64,000 bases of DNA from Epiperipatus broadwayi (Eukaryota; Onychophora; Udeonychophora; Euonychophora; Peripatidae). Positions within the stretch are counted from its first letter, which is position 1; each line of letters starts with the position of its first letter. This document shows, piece by piece, positions 33,001-45,955 of the stretch. The DNA is taken from contig JAQFVV010000231.1 of NCBI GenBank assembly GCA_028023455.1, positions 496,001-560,000 on the forward strand, read 5' to 3'. The position numbers were made by a program, and so were the translations under genes. The notes beneath the pieces were generated by a model that ran no database searches, was not told the DNA's origin, and saw only the letters and a list, made by a program, of their open reading frames with translations.

Positions 33001-33743
33001 TGTGTGTAAGCCTGTAAAGGGTATTAAATTAATAAGCTATTGTAAGCTTAAACAATTAAACAGACCCTAGATGGTACTTTTATATCCCTATTCTCAAACT
33101 AGTGTCTAGGTAATCTTCTTGTGTAAATTGTACTTCCAGTAAAGTGTTGTAATTTTTCTGTTTACAGCTTGTTGATAATTTTAAACTCAAATAGATATGC
33201 GACTAACTGCATTCACAAAAATATAATAGTTCCATTCCTACAAATCTATAACCTGGAAGTAAGACCAAACTGGATCACAAAAACTGTTTAGGATTCCCAC
33301 ATTTATTTTTACATTTGGCTCATATCCATTTAATACTAATTAGCGCATGGACTTGGTTGTGAATTATTAATGAATTTTCAAATATATGGACATTAGCTTT
33401 ACAATGGGATTTTATGAAGATCAAATAGAGATACAATGTTAGGGCAAATGTTTTGTCCTTATTATCAAAATTCAAAATACAGAGGTAGCAAATGATTATA
33501 GTTAGTTCCTGATAATTTGTCTTCTACTTGTAAAAACATTTGCAAAAACACCAAAGACTGTTCTATTATGATTAAGAAGAATTAAGTTACTGCTGATTAT
33601 TGATCTGATGATGGCCAATGCTTGATTTTCAATAAATAAGTTCAATTACGGTACATCTGGTTGTTCTTCCACTTTTGCCTTTAAAACTTTCTTGGGCATT
33701 ACATATTTTACTAACTGATTACATCATCTCATTAGCAAGACCT
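33001..33743. other. AT-rich DNA without a recognisable gene
   Basis: I see no gene, repeat structure or RNA here. Confidence 0.5.
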
Positions 33744-33850
33744 TGCATGATTTGGTACACTTGATAGAGTGCCCAAATTGTGTTTGGATAGTCCCCGGAT
33801 CGATTCTGATGCTCACAGTTCTGGCACTCGAACGTCTTATGAACTTCCGA
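33744..33850 (+). mobile_element. tRNA-derived SINE, family G, copy 2
   Basis: A-box-like TTGGTACACTTGATAGAG, an anticodon-arm-like hairpin CCAA-ATTGTGT-TTGG, and B-box-like GGATCGATTCT follow in tRNA order. The body continues to CTTATGAACTTCC as in the minus-strand copy at 13124-13232. Confidence 0.6.
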
Positions 33851-33989
33851 GCAGTAAAACCATATGTTTGTTTTATACGCAAGGTAAGATAATTTCAAAC
33901 TATCATTTAATCTAATAAAGAACTATGTGTTCATTATCATTGCAGATTATGACATTTCATAATATAAGTTTCAATACCATAGAAAAAAA

Positions 33990-34737
33990 GAATAATTGAA
34001 TGGTTTGTTGCTCAGAAGATTAAGCGATATTCAAACAACAAAATTATCAGGGTAAACTTCAATCTGGGTACTTTTTGGTCATCAATAAATGTACCATCTC
34101 ACTAAAAAATATGATAGCAAAATAATAACCGAATGGTTTGTTGCTCAGGAGGTCATGTGATATTTGAGGGGCAGAAAATAGATTCAGTGTAGGTACTTTT
34201 TGTCATCAATCGCTCTACCATTTCACTAAGAATATGATAGCAAAAGAATAACAGAATGTTTTGTTTCTCAGGAGGGCATGTGATGTTTGAGCATCAGAAG
34301 TAGCAAGGTAAGCTTATTTTCCTCATCAATCACTCTACTATCCTGCTAAGAATATGATAGCAAAAATAATTGGATAGCTTGTTGCTCAGGAGGTCATGTG
34401 GCATTTGAGCATCAGAAGTATCAGGTTAAGCTTCAATTCAAGAACTTTTTACATACCAATCATTCTACCATCTTGCTAAGGATATGGTAGCAAAATATAA
34501 TTGAATGGTCTGTTGCACAGGAGATCATGTGACATTCACGCATCCAAAGTAACAGAGTAAGCTCCAATTCAGAAAGTTTTTGTCTACCAATCACTCTACC
34601 ATCTTACTAAGAATATGATAGAAAACAAGAATGGGATGGTCTGTTGTTTGGGAGATGTGTGATGTTCAAGCACTAGAATTGAAAGTGTAAGCTTCAATTT
34701 GGGAACTTTTTGCTCATCAATCACGCATCTTCCTAAA
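33990..34737. repeat. Tandem array, six diverged units of 119-133 bp
   Basis: Units begin GAATGGTTTGTTGCTCAG at about 33998, 34131, 34254, 34373, 34503 and 34633. Each also carries TGTGATxTTTGAGCATCAGAAG, ACTTTTTxxCATCAATC and CTACCAT..CTAAGAATATGATAGCAAAA. Copies have drifted by many substitutions and indels. Confidence 0.85.
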
Positions 34738-35924
34738 AACATGACAAAACTACAAAAAACTACTCAAATGTTTCCATGCCTTTTAAAGCTACTTTTTCAA
34801 TGTAAAACTTTTGCATCGCAAACCATCATGGGTTTAATTAAAACACGAGTTATGTGCAATTTTGCCAATAATAATTTAAATGATCTAAAAAAGTGTAAGA
34901 ATTTAAATTTATTACATTATTTTAATAACGTTAAAATGTATCTCTAATAAATAAATAAATAATCCGCCATCAATATTTTTAACTGTTTATTTGACATTTA
35001 TCATCATGGAATTAATAGGGTGGTTTAATTTGATTTATTGGCTTATAACACGAGTGATATTAAAACTCCACCTAATGCTAATACGGCTATATATCATATC
35101 AATAAAATGAAATATTAAAAATAAGATTTAAACATGATAACTAATACAACATTATTAAAAAAAAGGATGTTTCGTAAAATATTTCAATTTTCATTTAATT
35201 TAATCATTGAGAAATAAAAGATTTAAAAGTATATTTCATTTCATAAATATCAATTTTTGCTTGTGTAACGAGAAATAAAACAAATATTATTGAAAATGAG
35301 CCATGGCAGATCATCTAAATTCTTTTATAAGATTCAAATTTTAAATTAAAATACCAAACACAAGGAATGGAAAATAAACACGAGAGCGTTTTATTTCACT
35401 AAAAACGTTCGCATTTATATTTATTTTCTGCTTCTGAAATTTATTAAACGCACTGTGGATGACGTTTATCAAAAATTTCATTCCAATTTAAACTGTCAAA
35501 TTATTTTACTTTACATTTAAAATTTAAACAATAAAAAAGATAATATTTTTTACTGAATCAAATAAATATTACAATATATTTAAATTATAAATTGAAATCA
35601 TATTTGAACAGAAAGAGGAGTGTAAAATTTAGGAGAGGGAAAAAAACCTTGTCAAAAAATTTAAAACTTTTATATCATAAATTTAAGTATTATAAATTAA
35701 TCTGCTACATTGTGTGTAAATGGGTAATAATTTTTATGAGCTAGCAAAGTGGAAACAAAACTTATATTTCATGTGAGTGTCTCCATTGGTTATTCAAACT
35801 TACAGTAGAGGGCACTAGAGTAGAAAAAGTCTATGCTTTTGTTTAATGTACTGAAATGAAAGAATCAGTATGAATATTCCTAACATTGCAGTTAAAATAA
35901 AAATAAGATTACTGAAATTTATAA
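34738..35924. other. AT-rich DNA without a recognisable gene
   Basis: The 82-codon plus frame 34699-34947 starts inside the tandem array and is not supported. No other feature. Confidence 0.45.
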
Positions 35925-35985
35925 TTACCGACCTGGTATCAGATTAGTGCAACTGCACAAGCAGGTTGGCTTAGGTTCAAAACTT
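35925..35985 (+). other. tRNA-like A-box/B-box pair
   Basis: TGGTATCAGATTAGTGC (A-box-like) is followed about 35 bases later by TTAGGTTCAAAAC (B-box-like). It could be the head of a SINE. Pairing of the arms is poor. Confidence 0.3.
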
Positions 35986-35991
35986 TAAGAA

Positions 35992-36222
35992 TTGTTTAAA
36001 TTTCAGGGTTTAATAGTAAAAAAAAAATTAAAATCACGTTCTAAATACTTAACTAGACTTGCTCAAGCTTTCACTTACTACAAGAATTTATCACTGAAAG
36101 CAAGAAAGAAGGATGAAAATAATCAATGGTTTTTAATTAAGGATAAATTAAAATTAATAAGAATTGCTCAGGCGTTCATAAAAAGTTCTAATCTTGAAGT
36201 ACCACAAATGAAATTGATTTGA
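35992..36222 (+). CDS. Unrecognised ORF with an internal repeat
   Basis: A plus frame of 76 codons opens at TTG 35992 with no ATG in the first part; it follows a TTTCAG|GG at 36001-36008 that could be a splice acceptor. The translation is basic and protein-like and contains two similar segments, LTRLAQAFTYYKNLSLKA and LIRIAQAFIKSSNLEVPQ, 33 residues apart. It ends at a TGA at 36220-36222. Codons differ from random AT-rich noise. It lies just upstream of a LINE relic but matches no LINE domain I know. Could be an exon, a domesticated fragment or chance. Confidence 0.35.
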   Translation: MFKFQGLIVKKKLKSRSKYLTRLAQAFTYYKNLSLKARKKDENNQWFLIKDKLKLIRIAQAFIKSSNLEVPQMKLI

Positions 36223-36289
36223 GGGCTAACATTCCACAATTTGACATTCCTGACACTAAGACAAGCACAGCATAATAATTAATTAGAAG

Positions 36290-36900
36290 TTCATAGGTAA
36301 AGCTTTCTTGGTTAAATTATTAATATGAATGAAGACATAATGTATAAAATTAGTCAAAGAATTGATCTTGAATGGAATGCTTTTGGTAGAAAGAAGTTAA
36401 TATTAAAAGTAAATATGCCTATATGTTTGAAAAGAATGATTTCTTTTACTAGATATATTTTACCAGATCTTAACTATGGATCTAGGACTTAGATATTTAG
36501 CAAAAGTTCAATACAAGAAGTTCAGACTTCTCGATGAAGCATGAACAGATGTATATTGGGAGTCACAGGGAGAAATGGAAAGAGAAAAAATGTATCGTGG
36601 ACATCAATGAATGAACTAAAAAAATTAAGTGGAGTTTGGATAGATGAGTTGCTAGAAGATATATGAGAATATGTGGACAGGTGATGTCTCAAATTGTATT
36701 ATAAGCTATTGCAAAAGACTGAGAAAAAAACTATAATGTGGAATTGATGGATAAAATAAATGTTTTTCAAAATAAAACTTTGGATCAGAGGACAATAGAT
36801 TGAAAATGACAGTCACAAAGTAGTCAACACATTTCATTACATTTCAAAAAGTTGTTGGACTAGGTCACAATGGCTATATGATATTTTGGAATGTAAATGC
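36290..36900 (+). pseudogene. LINE family X relic (RT C-terminal region)
   Basis: Frames on the plus strand give RIDLEWNAFGRKKLILK, MPICLKRMISFTRYILP, NYGSRT, then SMNRCILGVTGRNGKRKN and WTSMNELKKLSGVWIDELL. These are the post-catalytic blocks of a LINE ORF2 (RI..AW..FG, LP.LTYG, MER.LG...R). Stops and frameshifts are frequent. Similar in order to 57100-57400. Confidence 0.75.
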
Positions 36901-37119
36901 TACAAGCAATAAACATTACTGCTCATTAAAAATATTATTTTATGGTATAATTGCATTTCCAAATGGCCGTTCAAAAAAGTAAAACAAATAAAAATAATTA
37001 TATTGTCATCTGCATATACAAGTCTGCCATTACCTCATAAAATATATTATATTTTTCATTTAATATACAACTCAGTCTTTGCAATGTACAAAAACCACTT
37101 ATTCATCACTTTTGGATTT

Positions 37120-37310
37120 ACGTAAGTAATATTTACTAAGGCAATAAACCTAAAGCATGTGCGGTTAAAAATGCGAAGGTAGGGACCTCTACAGGTCTTA
37201 ATCACAAGCTTATGCATTGGAAGAATAGAGGGGAACCCTTCTTTACTTCAATCTACTTAGTAAATATTACTTACGTAATTAATGTGCGTTAAATAAATTT
37301 ATAATTACCA
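37120..37310. mobile_element. Family E hairpin element, copy 2 (diverged)
   Basis: A perfect 21-base inverted repeat (37120-37140 with 37256-37276) encloses a partly paired interior containing AGGGACCTCTACAGGTCTTAA, as in copy 1 at 22148-22350, and the same AATTTATAATTAC follows near 37295. Confidence 0.75.
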
Positions 37311-37674
37311 ATTTTGGATTTGTAAGCAATTTTGCTAATATTATTAAAAATATCTAAGCATTTAATTTTTTTTTGGCAGCACAATTTTTCTTATATATAA
37401 AATGAATGTATTGACAGCTGAAATATTTAACATTTGGAAAAGGATTGCCAATGGCCAACAACTTGTTCAAGTTATAACCCACAGTAATCTCAGATTTTCC
37501 AGTGCTAGAACACATGTATGGAAACTTTATGCAATGAAAAGCAATACCATACAAAATTTTCATTGAGTTCAGTTGAATGCATTCTTCTAGACAAAATACA
37601 ATCAAGTATTATAATAAATAAATTTGATTTTTTGTTATTCTAAGAATTACTTTCAAAAAATATTAAAATATTTA
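37311..37674. other. AT-rich DNA without a recognisable gene
   Basis: The 83-codon minus frame 37354-37605 shows no domain. Confidence 0.4.
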
Positions 37675-37840
37675 TTAGATGATAATCTGGACCAATTGAT
37701 GAGTTCTGGTTCAACATAAAATATGTATATTGAAGATCATTTATATTTTTCACATGTATGTAGTCATGTGTATTAATTGTATAAGGTAGAGTGGATAGTT
37801 GAAGAGAGCTTGCAACCAAATCCCCTGTAATTATATAAAA
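37675..37840 (+). mobile_element. HH-A hammerhead repeat, decayed single arm
   Basis: GATGATAATCTGGACCAA, then TTGATGA (C3 changed to T), TTCTGGTTCAACAT, AAAA, and ATTGAAGATCATTTAT. The tail ends CAACCAAATCCCC, a degenerate B box. Confidence 0.6.
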
Positions 37841-38549
37841 AAGTAGAATAAAAATAATCATAGATTGCAAAAAAAATGGAAGTACAGTATTACTTCAGTG
37901 AAGATTACACATGGTAAAATATCAATAACCTCAATACAAAGTGGCATAAAACTTAAACTATATGGAATTAATTCAAATTAATTTGACTTTTATAAAATAA
38001 AGACATATTTAAGAAGATACTCAAAGGGACACCTGTTTGATTAAAAAAATAATATGAAATTAGAACATTTAAAAATTGGTAGCAGTAAAATTTATAGTAT
38101 GTAGCTATTGCAGGTTGATTTGTGATATTATATATATTATAAAAAAAATTGGTTATTGCATAAAAATTGGAATTTTTTATTGTATTATTTTATAATTATC
38201 CAAAAATACTTTACAGACATACAAATTATTTTTTAATTGAAACCAATTTTCAAATTTATTGTCAGAAATAATATTTTCTAAACAATCTTATACTTTTGAA
38301 TTAATTTCAATTTTTGAATATATATTTTTATCACCTATACAAATTCTACTTAAGCTGCTTATAAATTTTATTTATATATTTCTAGACTATTATTTTGAAT
38401 ATTAAAGGTAAATAATAATAGTTCAAACATAAACGAAATGAAAGAGGAAGCTATTGTAAACCCCCTGGTGAGCTATCTATAAATTAATACAAACCTGTCA
38501 ATAAATAAAAAAAAGTAAAGAGTGGAGCCACCTGTGTTTATCTCAGGTC
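37841..38549. other. AT-rich DNA without a recognisable gene
   Basis: Nothing recognisable. Confidence 0.5.
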
Positions 38550-39050
38550 ATAACAGAGTATTGGGAGTGAGTTAATTTATGACAATAGCAAGGAAAGTAT
38601 TTTATTATTTAAGACTCAAACGGGATCTTTAGCAACAAGGGAATATACATGTAAATGAAAAAATATGGGTAATTTAGTGTGCAAGTTGTGTAAGGAAGGC
38701 ATAGAAAATATTAGGCATTTGTTAACTGAATGTAAATGCTTAAAAGCAGAAGAGTACAAATAATGAAGTTATGGAAGAATAAATATGAACAAAGTGATTA
38801 TACAGAAAATGGGTTATTGGTTTTTATGCTGGGTTCGGGAAAAGATAAGGGGGATTTAGATATGAAGGCCATGGAATTGATAAAGATTATGTTGTGGAAA
38901 TGAGATAGAGCAGATTATGGGAAAACTTATGGTGGGAAATGGAAAGGGAAGGTAAAGTGGCTAATGGGTTTCTTTGGGCATAGTTGCTAAGAGATTCCCG
39001 ACTGCGTATAAGGAGAAATCACAGTACATCACATCACATCATAATCAAAA
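38550..39050 (+). pseudogene. LINE family Y, 5'-truncated copy
   Basis: It starts at about the codon for KQNIGCELIY of the next copy and continues through TREYTCK, the Cys knuckle (CKLCKEG...RHLLTEC), the GKDKGDLDMKAMEL block and the 3' end GGGTTTCTTTGGGCATAG, closing with a CATCACATCACATCA tail at about 39025-39045. Frameshifts and stops are present. Confidence 0.8.
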
Positions 39051-39069
39051 TACTACTTAATTGAGTTAT

Positions 39070-39800
39070 GAGTAAAGATCAGTCAACAAGATGGGTGAGA
39101 AAGGTGGTATGGTATGCATAAGATTTGGATAAAGAATTTATGTCAGTATATTTATACAAAAGGAGGGGATTGTGTTAGGTGAATTGTTGAATGTAATAGT
39201 TGCAAGGAATGCGATAGAAGAATAGATGCATTAATAAAGAATAGGGAGTTGGAGAATAATGTGGAAAATAAAAAGAGTTTAAACATATATTGAAGTAAAC
39301 AGAATATTGGCTGTGAGTTAATTTATCAAAATAGCAAGAAAAATAGTTTACTGTTTAAGGCTCAAACAGGATCTTCAGCAACAAGGGAATATACACATAA
39401 ATGGAAAAAATGTGGCCGATTTAATCTGCAAGTTGTGCAAGAAAGGCATAGAAAATATTAGGCATTTGTTAATTGAATGTAAATACCTAAAAGCAGAATG
39501 GGTACAAATAATGAAGTTGTGGAAGAATAAATATAAACAAAGTGATTATATAGAAAATAGGTTCCTGATGTTTATGCTGGGTTTGGAAAAAGATAAGAGG
39601 GATTTAGATATAAAGGCTATGTAGCTGATAAAGATTATGTTATGGAAATGGGATGGAGCAGGATAGAGAAGAATATGGTAAAAACAATGGGGAATGAAAA
39701 GAGAAGGCAAAGTGGCTAACTGGTTTCTCTGGCCATAGTAGCTGAGAGATTCCTGACTACGATAAAGGAGAAGTAACGGTGCATCTCATCTCATATTTAA
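39070..39800 (+). pseudogene. LINE family Y, second 5'-truncated copy, same strand
   Basis: It begins near RWVRKVVWYA and includes YLYK, CNSCKECDRRIDALIKN, then the same C-terminal part as 38550-39050; the open frame 39412-39624 holds LICKLCKKG...RHLLIECKYL with CxxC-x8-H-x4-C intact. It ends in the 3' noncoding block and a decayed CATCTCATCTCAT tail near 39783-39797. It starts only about 25 bases after the tail of the first copy. Confidence 0.8.
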
Positions 39801-39854
39801 GCATCTGATTTATTGAATTTTTCCAACACAGAGCAAGAAGCCTGTATATTAATG

Positions 39855-39990
39855 TAATTGTAAGCCATTCTGAACAATGGAGGATAAAGGCCAAGTCTCA
39901 TTTTAAAACTTAAAAATGGATTTTATCCTTTTATTGTTTGTAATGACTTCAGAATGGCTTACAATTGTACTGAAATCATGCTAATATATA
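39855..39990. repeat. Imperfect palindrome
   Basis: GTAATTGTAAGCCATTCTGA near 39858 pairs with TCAGAATGGCTTACAATTGTAC near 39950-39971; the inner parts pair partly (GGATAAA with TTTATCC). Confidence 0.65.
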
Positions 39991-40942
39991 GAATTCGAAT
40001 TGTATGTTATAATGTCAATAAATTAAATGCTTAAGTACTAACCAGGCTCAAGTACAAATATGTCCCCTACGTACATTTTTAATTATTGATGTAGTTTACA
40101 CATAGCTCATTAGGGGTTTACAGTAACTTACACTTTAATTTTAATTTGAATATTGTAGAGTTAATTCCAGGGTTTTGGTTTATTATGTAATACTGGTATT
40201 AATAAAGTCACAATATTCAAATGTAAATACTGTATTTTTTTTTTTTATAATTCAGACTTCCATTTTAATAAACTTGCAAGTAATATCCTTATATTTTAAT
40301 ATAATCCAATAATCAGAGAAAAATGGATTCATTTTTATCTGATCTCCAATATCCTAAAAGGGCAAAGAGTAGATCATGCATTGATATTTCATAGAAGTGA
40401 ATTCTAACATTATCAATCATATTAGCAAAGGCTTGATGTTTTCAAACATCACTGTCAATTGGCAATACAGGTATCATTTATTTTTATTTTTACAAACCTT
40501 GTAAACAAATAATGCCTATCAAATGTGTATCATTTTCAAATGCTCATCCAATAAAAATCTTTTAAAAATCAAATTTTCTAGATTAATGTTTAACTTCTAA
40601 AATATCAAACTACTATTCATAAAAATCCTTGAATAGCAGGAAAAATGATAAAAGAGGGCTTTAATAGCAACAAGTTTATTACAATGATACTGGAAACCCT
40701 GATTTGTAAATGATATTTATAGTGTGAAAATTTTAAGACTATTATTTCATAAACATTATATACTCTCATTGCTATATATTAAATAACAGTAATTTGTTTA
40801 CAAAGATGGTGAAATTAATAGCATTTATATTCAAAAATATATATTTAACATTATGCACATATTAAAAGAAGGATGGAGTTAAAATAATGTCATGCCGTAC
40901 ATAGTTTATATAAAAAGTTTAACTAATTTTAGACTTTACATC
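39991..40942. other. AT-rich DNA without a recognisable gene
   Basis: Nothing recognisable. Confidence 0.5.
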
Positions 40943-41509
<567 letters not shown>

Positions 41510-42596
41510 TAAAAATCTCTAACCTAATAATTATTATAAAAATTGACATATTGAGAAACAGAACATATTTACTCAAATATACACATACTGGTTTGTGGTC
41601 GAGACTGTATGTATGCATGAAAATGTGTTCATTTAATTACTCTCTTTCTCTTAAAAATGAAGTCTACTGTTTTCCTTTTTACTTTCTTTTGTGATGAAAA
41701 TTGATAATGATGAAGTGCAAGATAGAATGCTAAAAGATGCTGTTTTCATCACGCACTGCAATTAAAAAATTAAAATTTCTCTAGTGATGACAGCAATTCT
41801 GCCAAATCTAAAGGGAAATGTGAGATGTTTCATTTTTAAGTTCATTCTGGCTTCTCAATCTTTGAAAGTGTATCTTAATTGCAAAAATGATTTGAGATCA
41901 CTTTTAAAAATAGATCCTTGGATAAAGTCTATGTTTAAAGTCAATAAGTTCTAATATCTTTTACATCTCTGAATCCAATGATTGTTAGTCATCAGTTTTT
42001 AATGAATAATTTTAAGGCCAGAAAATACATTTTTAAAGTCTAATAAGTAAATATATTGCACTACAGGAAAACATAGTAAGCAGGTGGCTGAATAAAAATA
42101 CAAGACTTATTGTGAGATTTGACTGACAATGTATGTAATGATATATGATAGTGTGATCAATCTTTAAATGACTTACTTTCATATTATTTTTTAAATTGGA
42201 CAGGTGACTATTTCAATACCATCCTTAGCATGTAGTTATTTTTCAAAATTCAAATTACTTGGAATTCAGTTCTCCTATTTATTTTAGAGATATCTCATAC
42301 CACTTGTAATCTAAATGACTACATTTTTTCATCTTTTTTAAATATCAGCTTTTCTGTTATTTTTAAAAAATAAATATAATACATCTTGATGCAACCAATG
42401 GCCACAATAATAATAAGAAAATTTATTTAATCAAACTCACTAATTAAAAAAAAAACAATCAACTAATTGTAAAAAATCTGTCAACTGAATCCAGTTAAAT
42501 AAAAGTAATTTTATTTCATTTACTGGCTACATTTTAAAATTATTTTATACAAATAATTTAATATTTATTGTAAATAATTCTTATAGAATTTGAAAT

Positions 42597-42640
<44 letters not shown>

Positions 42641-44261
42641 CAAGTACATATCTTAGGAGTGATACAAAATATTGGTTGTAATAGGAGTGTAACAAAAACA
42701 TGATACAAGGAAATAATACCATGAGAAAACCACAGAATAAAAAGATAATATAAGTGTGAGCTTTCGAGAGAACACTGTAAGTCAAGAAAATGGTTATAAT
42801 ACAGTCAGATAGTGTAAGAATGGGATGAAATAAAAATTATATAATTAAATGCAAAATTTAAAGATGGATCTGTGAGACAAAAAATGGCTACTAATACTGT
42901 AAAAATATGACTGAATAAAAATATAGGTCTCAAAAAATATAGGTGATCAAAGAAAATGGCTGAAATTCATGCAGCAACATGATTGGATATAAACTTAAGA
43001 CAAAGTGGTGTTTAGTTCAATCTCCCAGCTAGCAGAATGGGGGGGGGGGATTAGACCTAACAAAAATCATGAGTTTGGGCATAGTGTGAGCTACAAAGAC
43101 AAAGGTAAAACTGTTATAACTGATGTCACAAATAGTAAAATAAAGAAAAAGGAGATCTTTTTGTAAATGCATCTATATGCCCCTGAACAGCATTCCATAT
43201 CTATTACAATGCATTCAGTCCATAAATGTACCATCCTGGAAGGATGACCCACAAATGGTATAATACCATCCTTGATGAATATGTAAATATCCTTCATTCA
43301 AAATAAACTTGATTATGGCTAAATATTCTCAGGGAAATGTTAAATCTACTTAGGTATTAAACTCTTGGCTCATTAAAGGAAGGTTTCCTATAATAATCAT
43401 TTAAACTTTATATAAAAGTGAAATTGCTTTTAAAAATTATTTTTAACATAAAGCTTCGAGTAAGGGTTCAAATAGAGTAAAATAATTGCAATCAATGCTT
43501 ACTCCACACACTTCGTCAAAAATTGGATAACAACAAAAATTTCTCTTATATAAAGGCAAACATTGCACTTACCTATGTTTATTAAAATTTATGAGTATAC
43601 ACACTTTAACCTGTAATTGTTGTTACCATTTAGTAAACAAAAATATGAGATCCCCACTTTAAACAAAATTAAATTAATGTAATCACATAAGCAAACTGTA
43701 ACAAGCTTGAGTCTTCAAGTATAATTTGAGAGATGTACAACTATTCATATTAGATAACATATGAAGATCTAAAAATTGCCAACATGTATAAATTAAATGC
43801 ATAAGTGACGACCAGAGATATCAATCCACCAGTCACATTTACTGTAGATTATATATTAAACCAATAAAACCACATCCCACTATGAAGAAAGAAAATTAGA
43901 CTTATTTTGCATCCAAATAGTAGGTTAATAGAAATAATAGTCATCAAATTTACATAACGTCATTGCATATACATTCATATATAGAATAGTAAATAACTGT
44001 AAACAATACCCATCTTTTTATTATATCAATGTTCTATTTTCTCAGACAGATTAGCCTTGGGCATATGAAAAAAGATGGGCTTAATTTAAAACATCATTTA
44101 AATGATTCTGTGAAGATCTAGCTTATGAATTATCTTAGTAATGTATTAGTAATGTAACAGACTATGTTTTAAGAATAGATTTATATTCTTAGCATTACTT
44201 ATCTAATAAGCTGTAAAATTATTAACATGCTCATTAAAATCATTAGAATTTTGTATATACC
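41510..44261. other. AT-rich DNA; (TA)n tract
   Basis: A (TA)n tract of about 42 bases lies at 42598-42640 and a run of nine or so G near 43040-43049. Short frames at 42558-42785 and 43091-43297 (minus) have no recognisable domain. Confidence 0.5.
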
Positions 44262-44602
44262 ACTAAACATCACATGATCACCATTCTTTATGCTTACATA
44301 AGCTGTTTAAACAGAGGCTAAACTCTCCATACCCTAGGGCCACTCCGTGCAAGCCAGAGTAACCAATGGATGCAAGAAGGAGCCTTGGAGCTGGAGGATT
44401 GCATTAGATACTAAGATCTAGGTGCAGTGCTCTCAGATCCACGACTTCTCACTGATGAAAGCCACAAGATAGAAACTAATATGAAAATATTGGACAAGTA
44501 GGCATTAGATAGGGATTTTATGGACAAACCTTCTAGCATCCATTGATTACTCTCGTTTGCCTGACTGACATTACTGTATGGAGATTTTAGCTTTTGTGTA
44601 AG
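44262..44602. mobile_element. Family D palindromic repeat, copy 1
   Basis: It opens ACCACTAAACATCACATGATCACC like copy 2 at 46416. Its outer arms pair imperfectly (CTCCATACC..GGGCCACTCCGTGC..CCAGAGTAACCAATGGATGC with GCATCCATTGATTACTCTCGTTTGCC..TACTGTATGGAG). No ORF. Confidence 0.7.
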
Positions 44603-45313
44603 TTTGCATATATGTATATAAAATGGTAACTAAAATAAAATGTATATCCAAACAAATTAATTCATTATCATTCCTACCAAAGATATAAATAGAGATGAAA
44701 TAAAAGACTAAAAGATAATATCATTAGTATGATAACCTGATGCATTTAAGATCTAAAGTTTAAACACTAAATGGAGTTAAGAATTTTTCAAGAAAAAAGA
44801 TTGTATGGAAATGACTTTAGTTAAAAAATCTGAACAATTATGGCCAATTCAGATATTTAAAATACTGGTTAATCAGTGAGTACTATTTAATAATCTTAGA
44901 TGGAAAGGAAATATATCTAAAAACTTTCTCAAACCAATTGTTAGTGTAACAGCATTCTGTGAATCAATATTCGTATGATCAGCTTAAGATATCTACTGTC
45001 TTGCCTAAGGACAATTGAATACCCATTTACTGACCAACACAGGATATCTAAATGGATTGCCTGCAAGCTGGCTACTTGGAACAAAAGTCTACCTTGTTTG
45101 TGACCTAAATGAATTTCCAATGTCTACCAGCCTGAACTCAGTCTTCAGATTGTGGACAGTCACCATATCCAGTCTAGTGACAACTTCTTTTTATTACTCT
45201 TTAAAAATCAAAATCTAACAGCATGGTATAGAGGTTAATAATAATTGTGGACATTATGCAAAGTATTCAAATATGACTAGAAACAACTTTTTCCCTAAAT
45301 AATTTTTAAAACC
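44603..45313. other. AT-rich DNA without a recognisable gene
   Basis: The 67-codon plus frame at 45015-45218 has protein-like composition but no motif; I do not call it. Confidence 0.4.
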
Positions 45314-45449
45314 GAATATCATCTCAAATTTCTTATTCTGGAATATCAATCTCCAATTTCTTATTCCGGAATATCATCTCAAATTTTTTATTCCGGAATA
45401 TCATCTCAAATTTCTTATTCCAGAATATCATCTCAAATTTCTTATTCAC
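45314..45449. repeat. Minisatellite, five units of about 27 bp
   Basis: GAATATCATCTCAAATTTCTTATTCCG-type units begin at 45314, 45341, 45369, 45396 and 45423, with one to three changes each. Confidence 0.9.
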
Positions 45450-45861
45450 AACAATATTCTCCTGATTTTGTAAATTTAAAAAAAGGTAAAATAATGAAGG
45501 CCATATAAAATTTTGTCACTTTTAAATTTTGCAACAACACGTATCATATTTTATTATTCATTGTATTTAATATATAGACTTGTGGATGATAACAGTCACC
45601 CTGTTGATAACTAGAAACAATAAAAATGGCATTACCATGTGTGTCAACTGCCTGCTGATAAAAATTTTGGCAGACTTTTTTCTTTTTCACCTATGGTTAA
45701 CCACAATTAGATACATATTCAATGATAATTAGATAGTTAATCGATTCTAATGTGAGTTGGCTATATAAAAAATTATAAGACTCCTATTTGGTGGGAGGAA
45801 ACCAACTATTATATATAAATACAAAATTGCAATCTTTATATATATATATATATTCTTGCTA

Positions 45862-45955
45862 TTAAAAGGTGTGAAGGTTGCCTTGACAGCAATGAGAAAT
45901 ATTGATTACTATATTTTACTGTGAATGTTTAGGTGGTTACTGGTTGGATCTTTAT
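45862..45955 (+). repeat. Family C short repeat, copy 3 (diverged)
   Basis: TTAAAAGG, AAGGTTGCCTTGACAGCAATGAGAAATATTGATT, and GGTTACTGGTTGGATC follow the family order. TA tracts flank both ends (45835-45852 and 45955-45971). Confidence 0.65.

Noticed and set aside
43091-43297. Minus frame with protein-like composition
   Set aside because: Short, no motif, no support from flanking frames.
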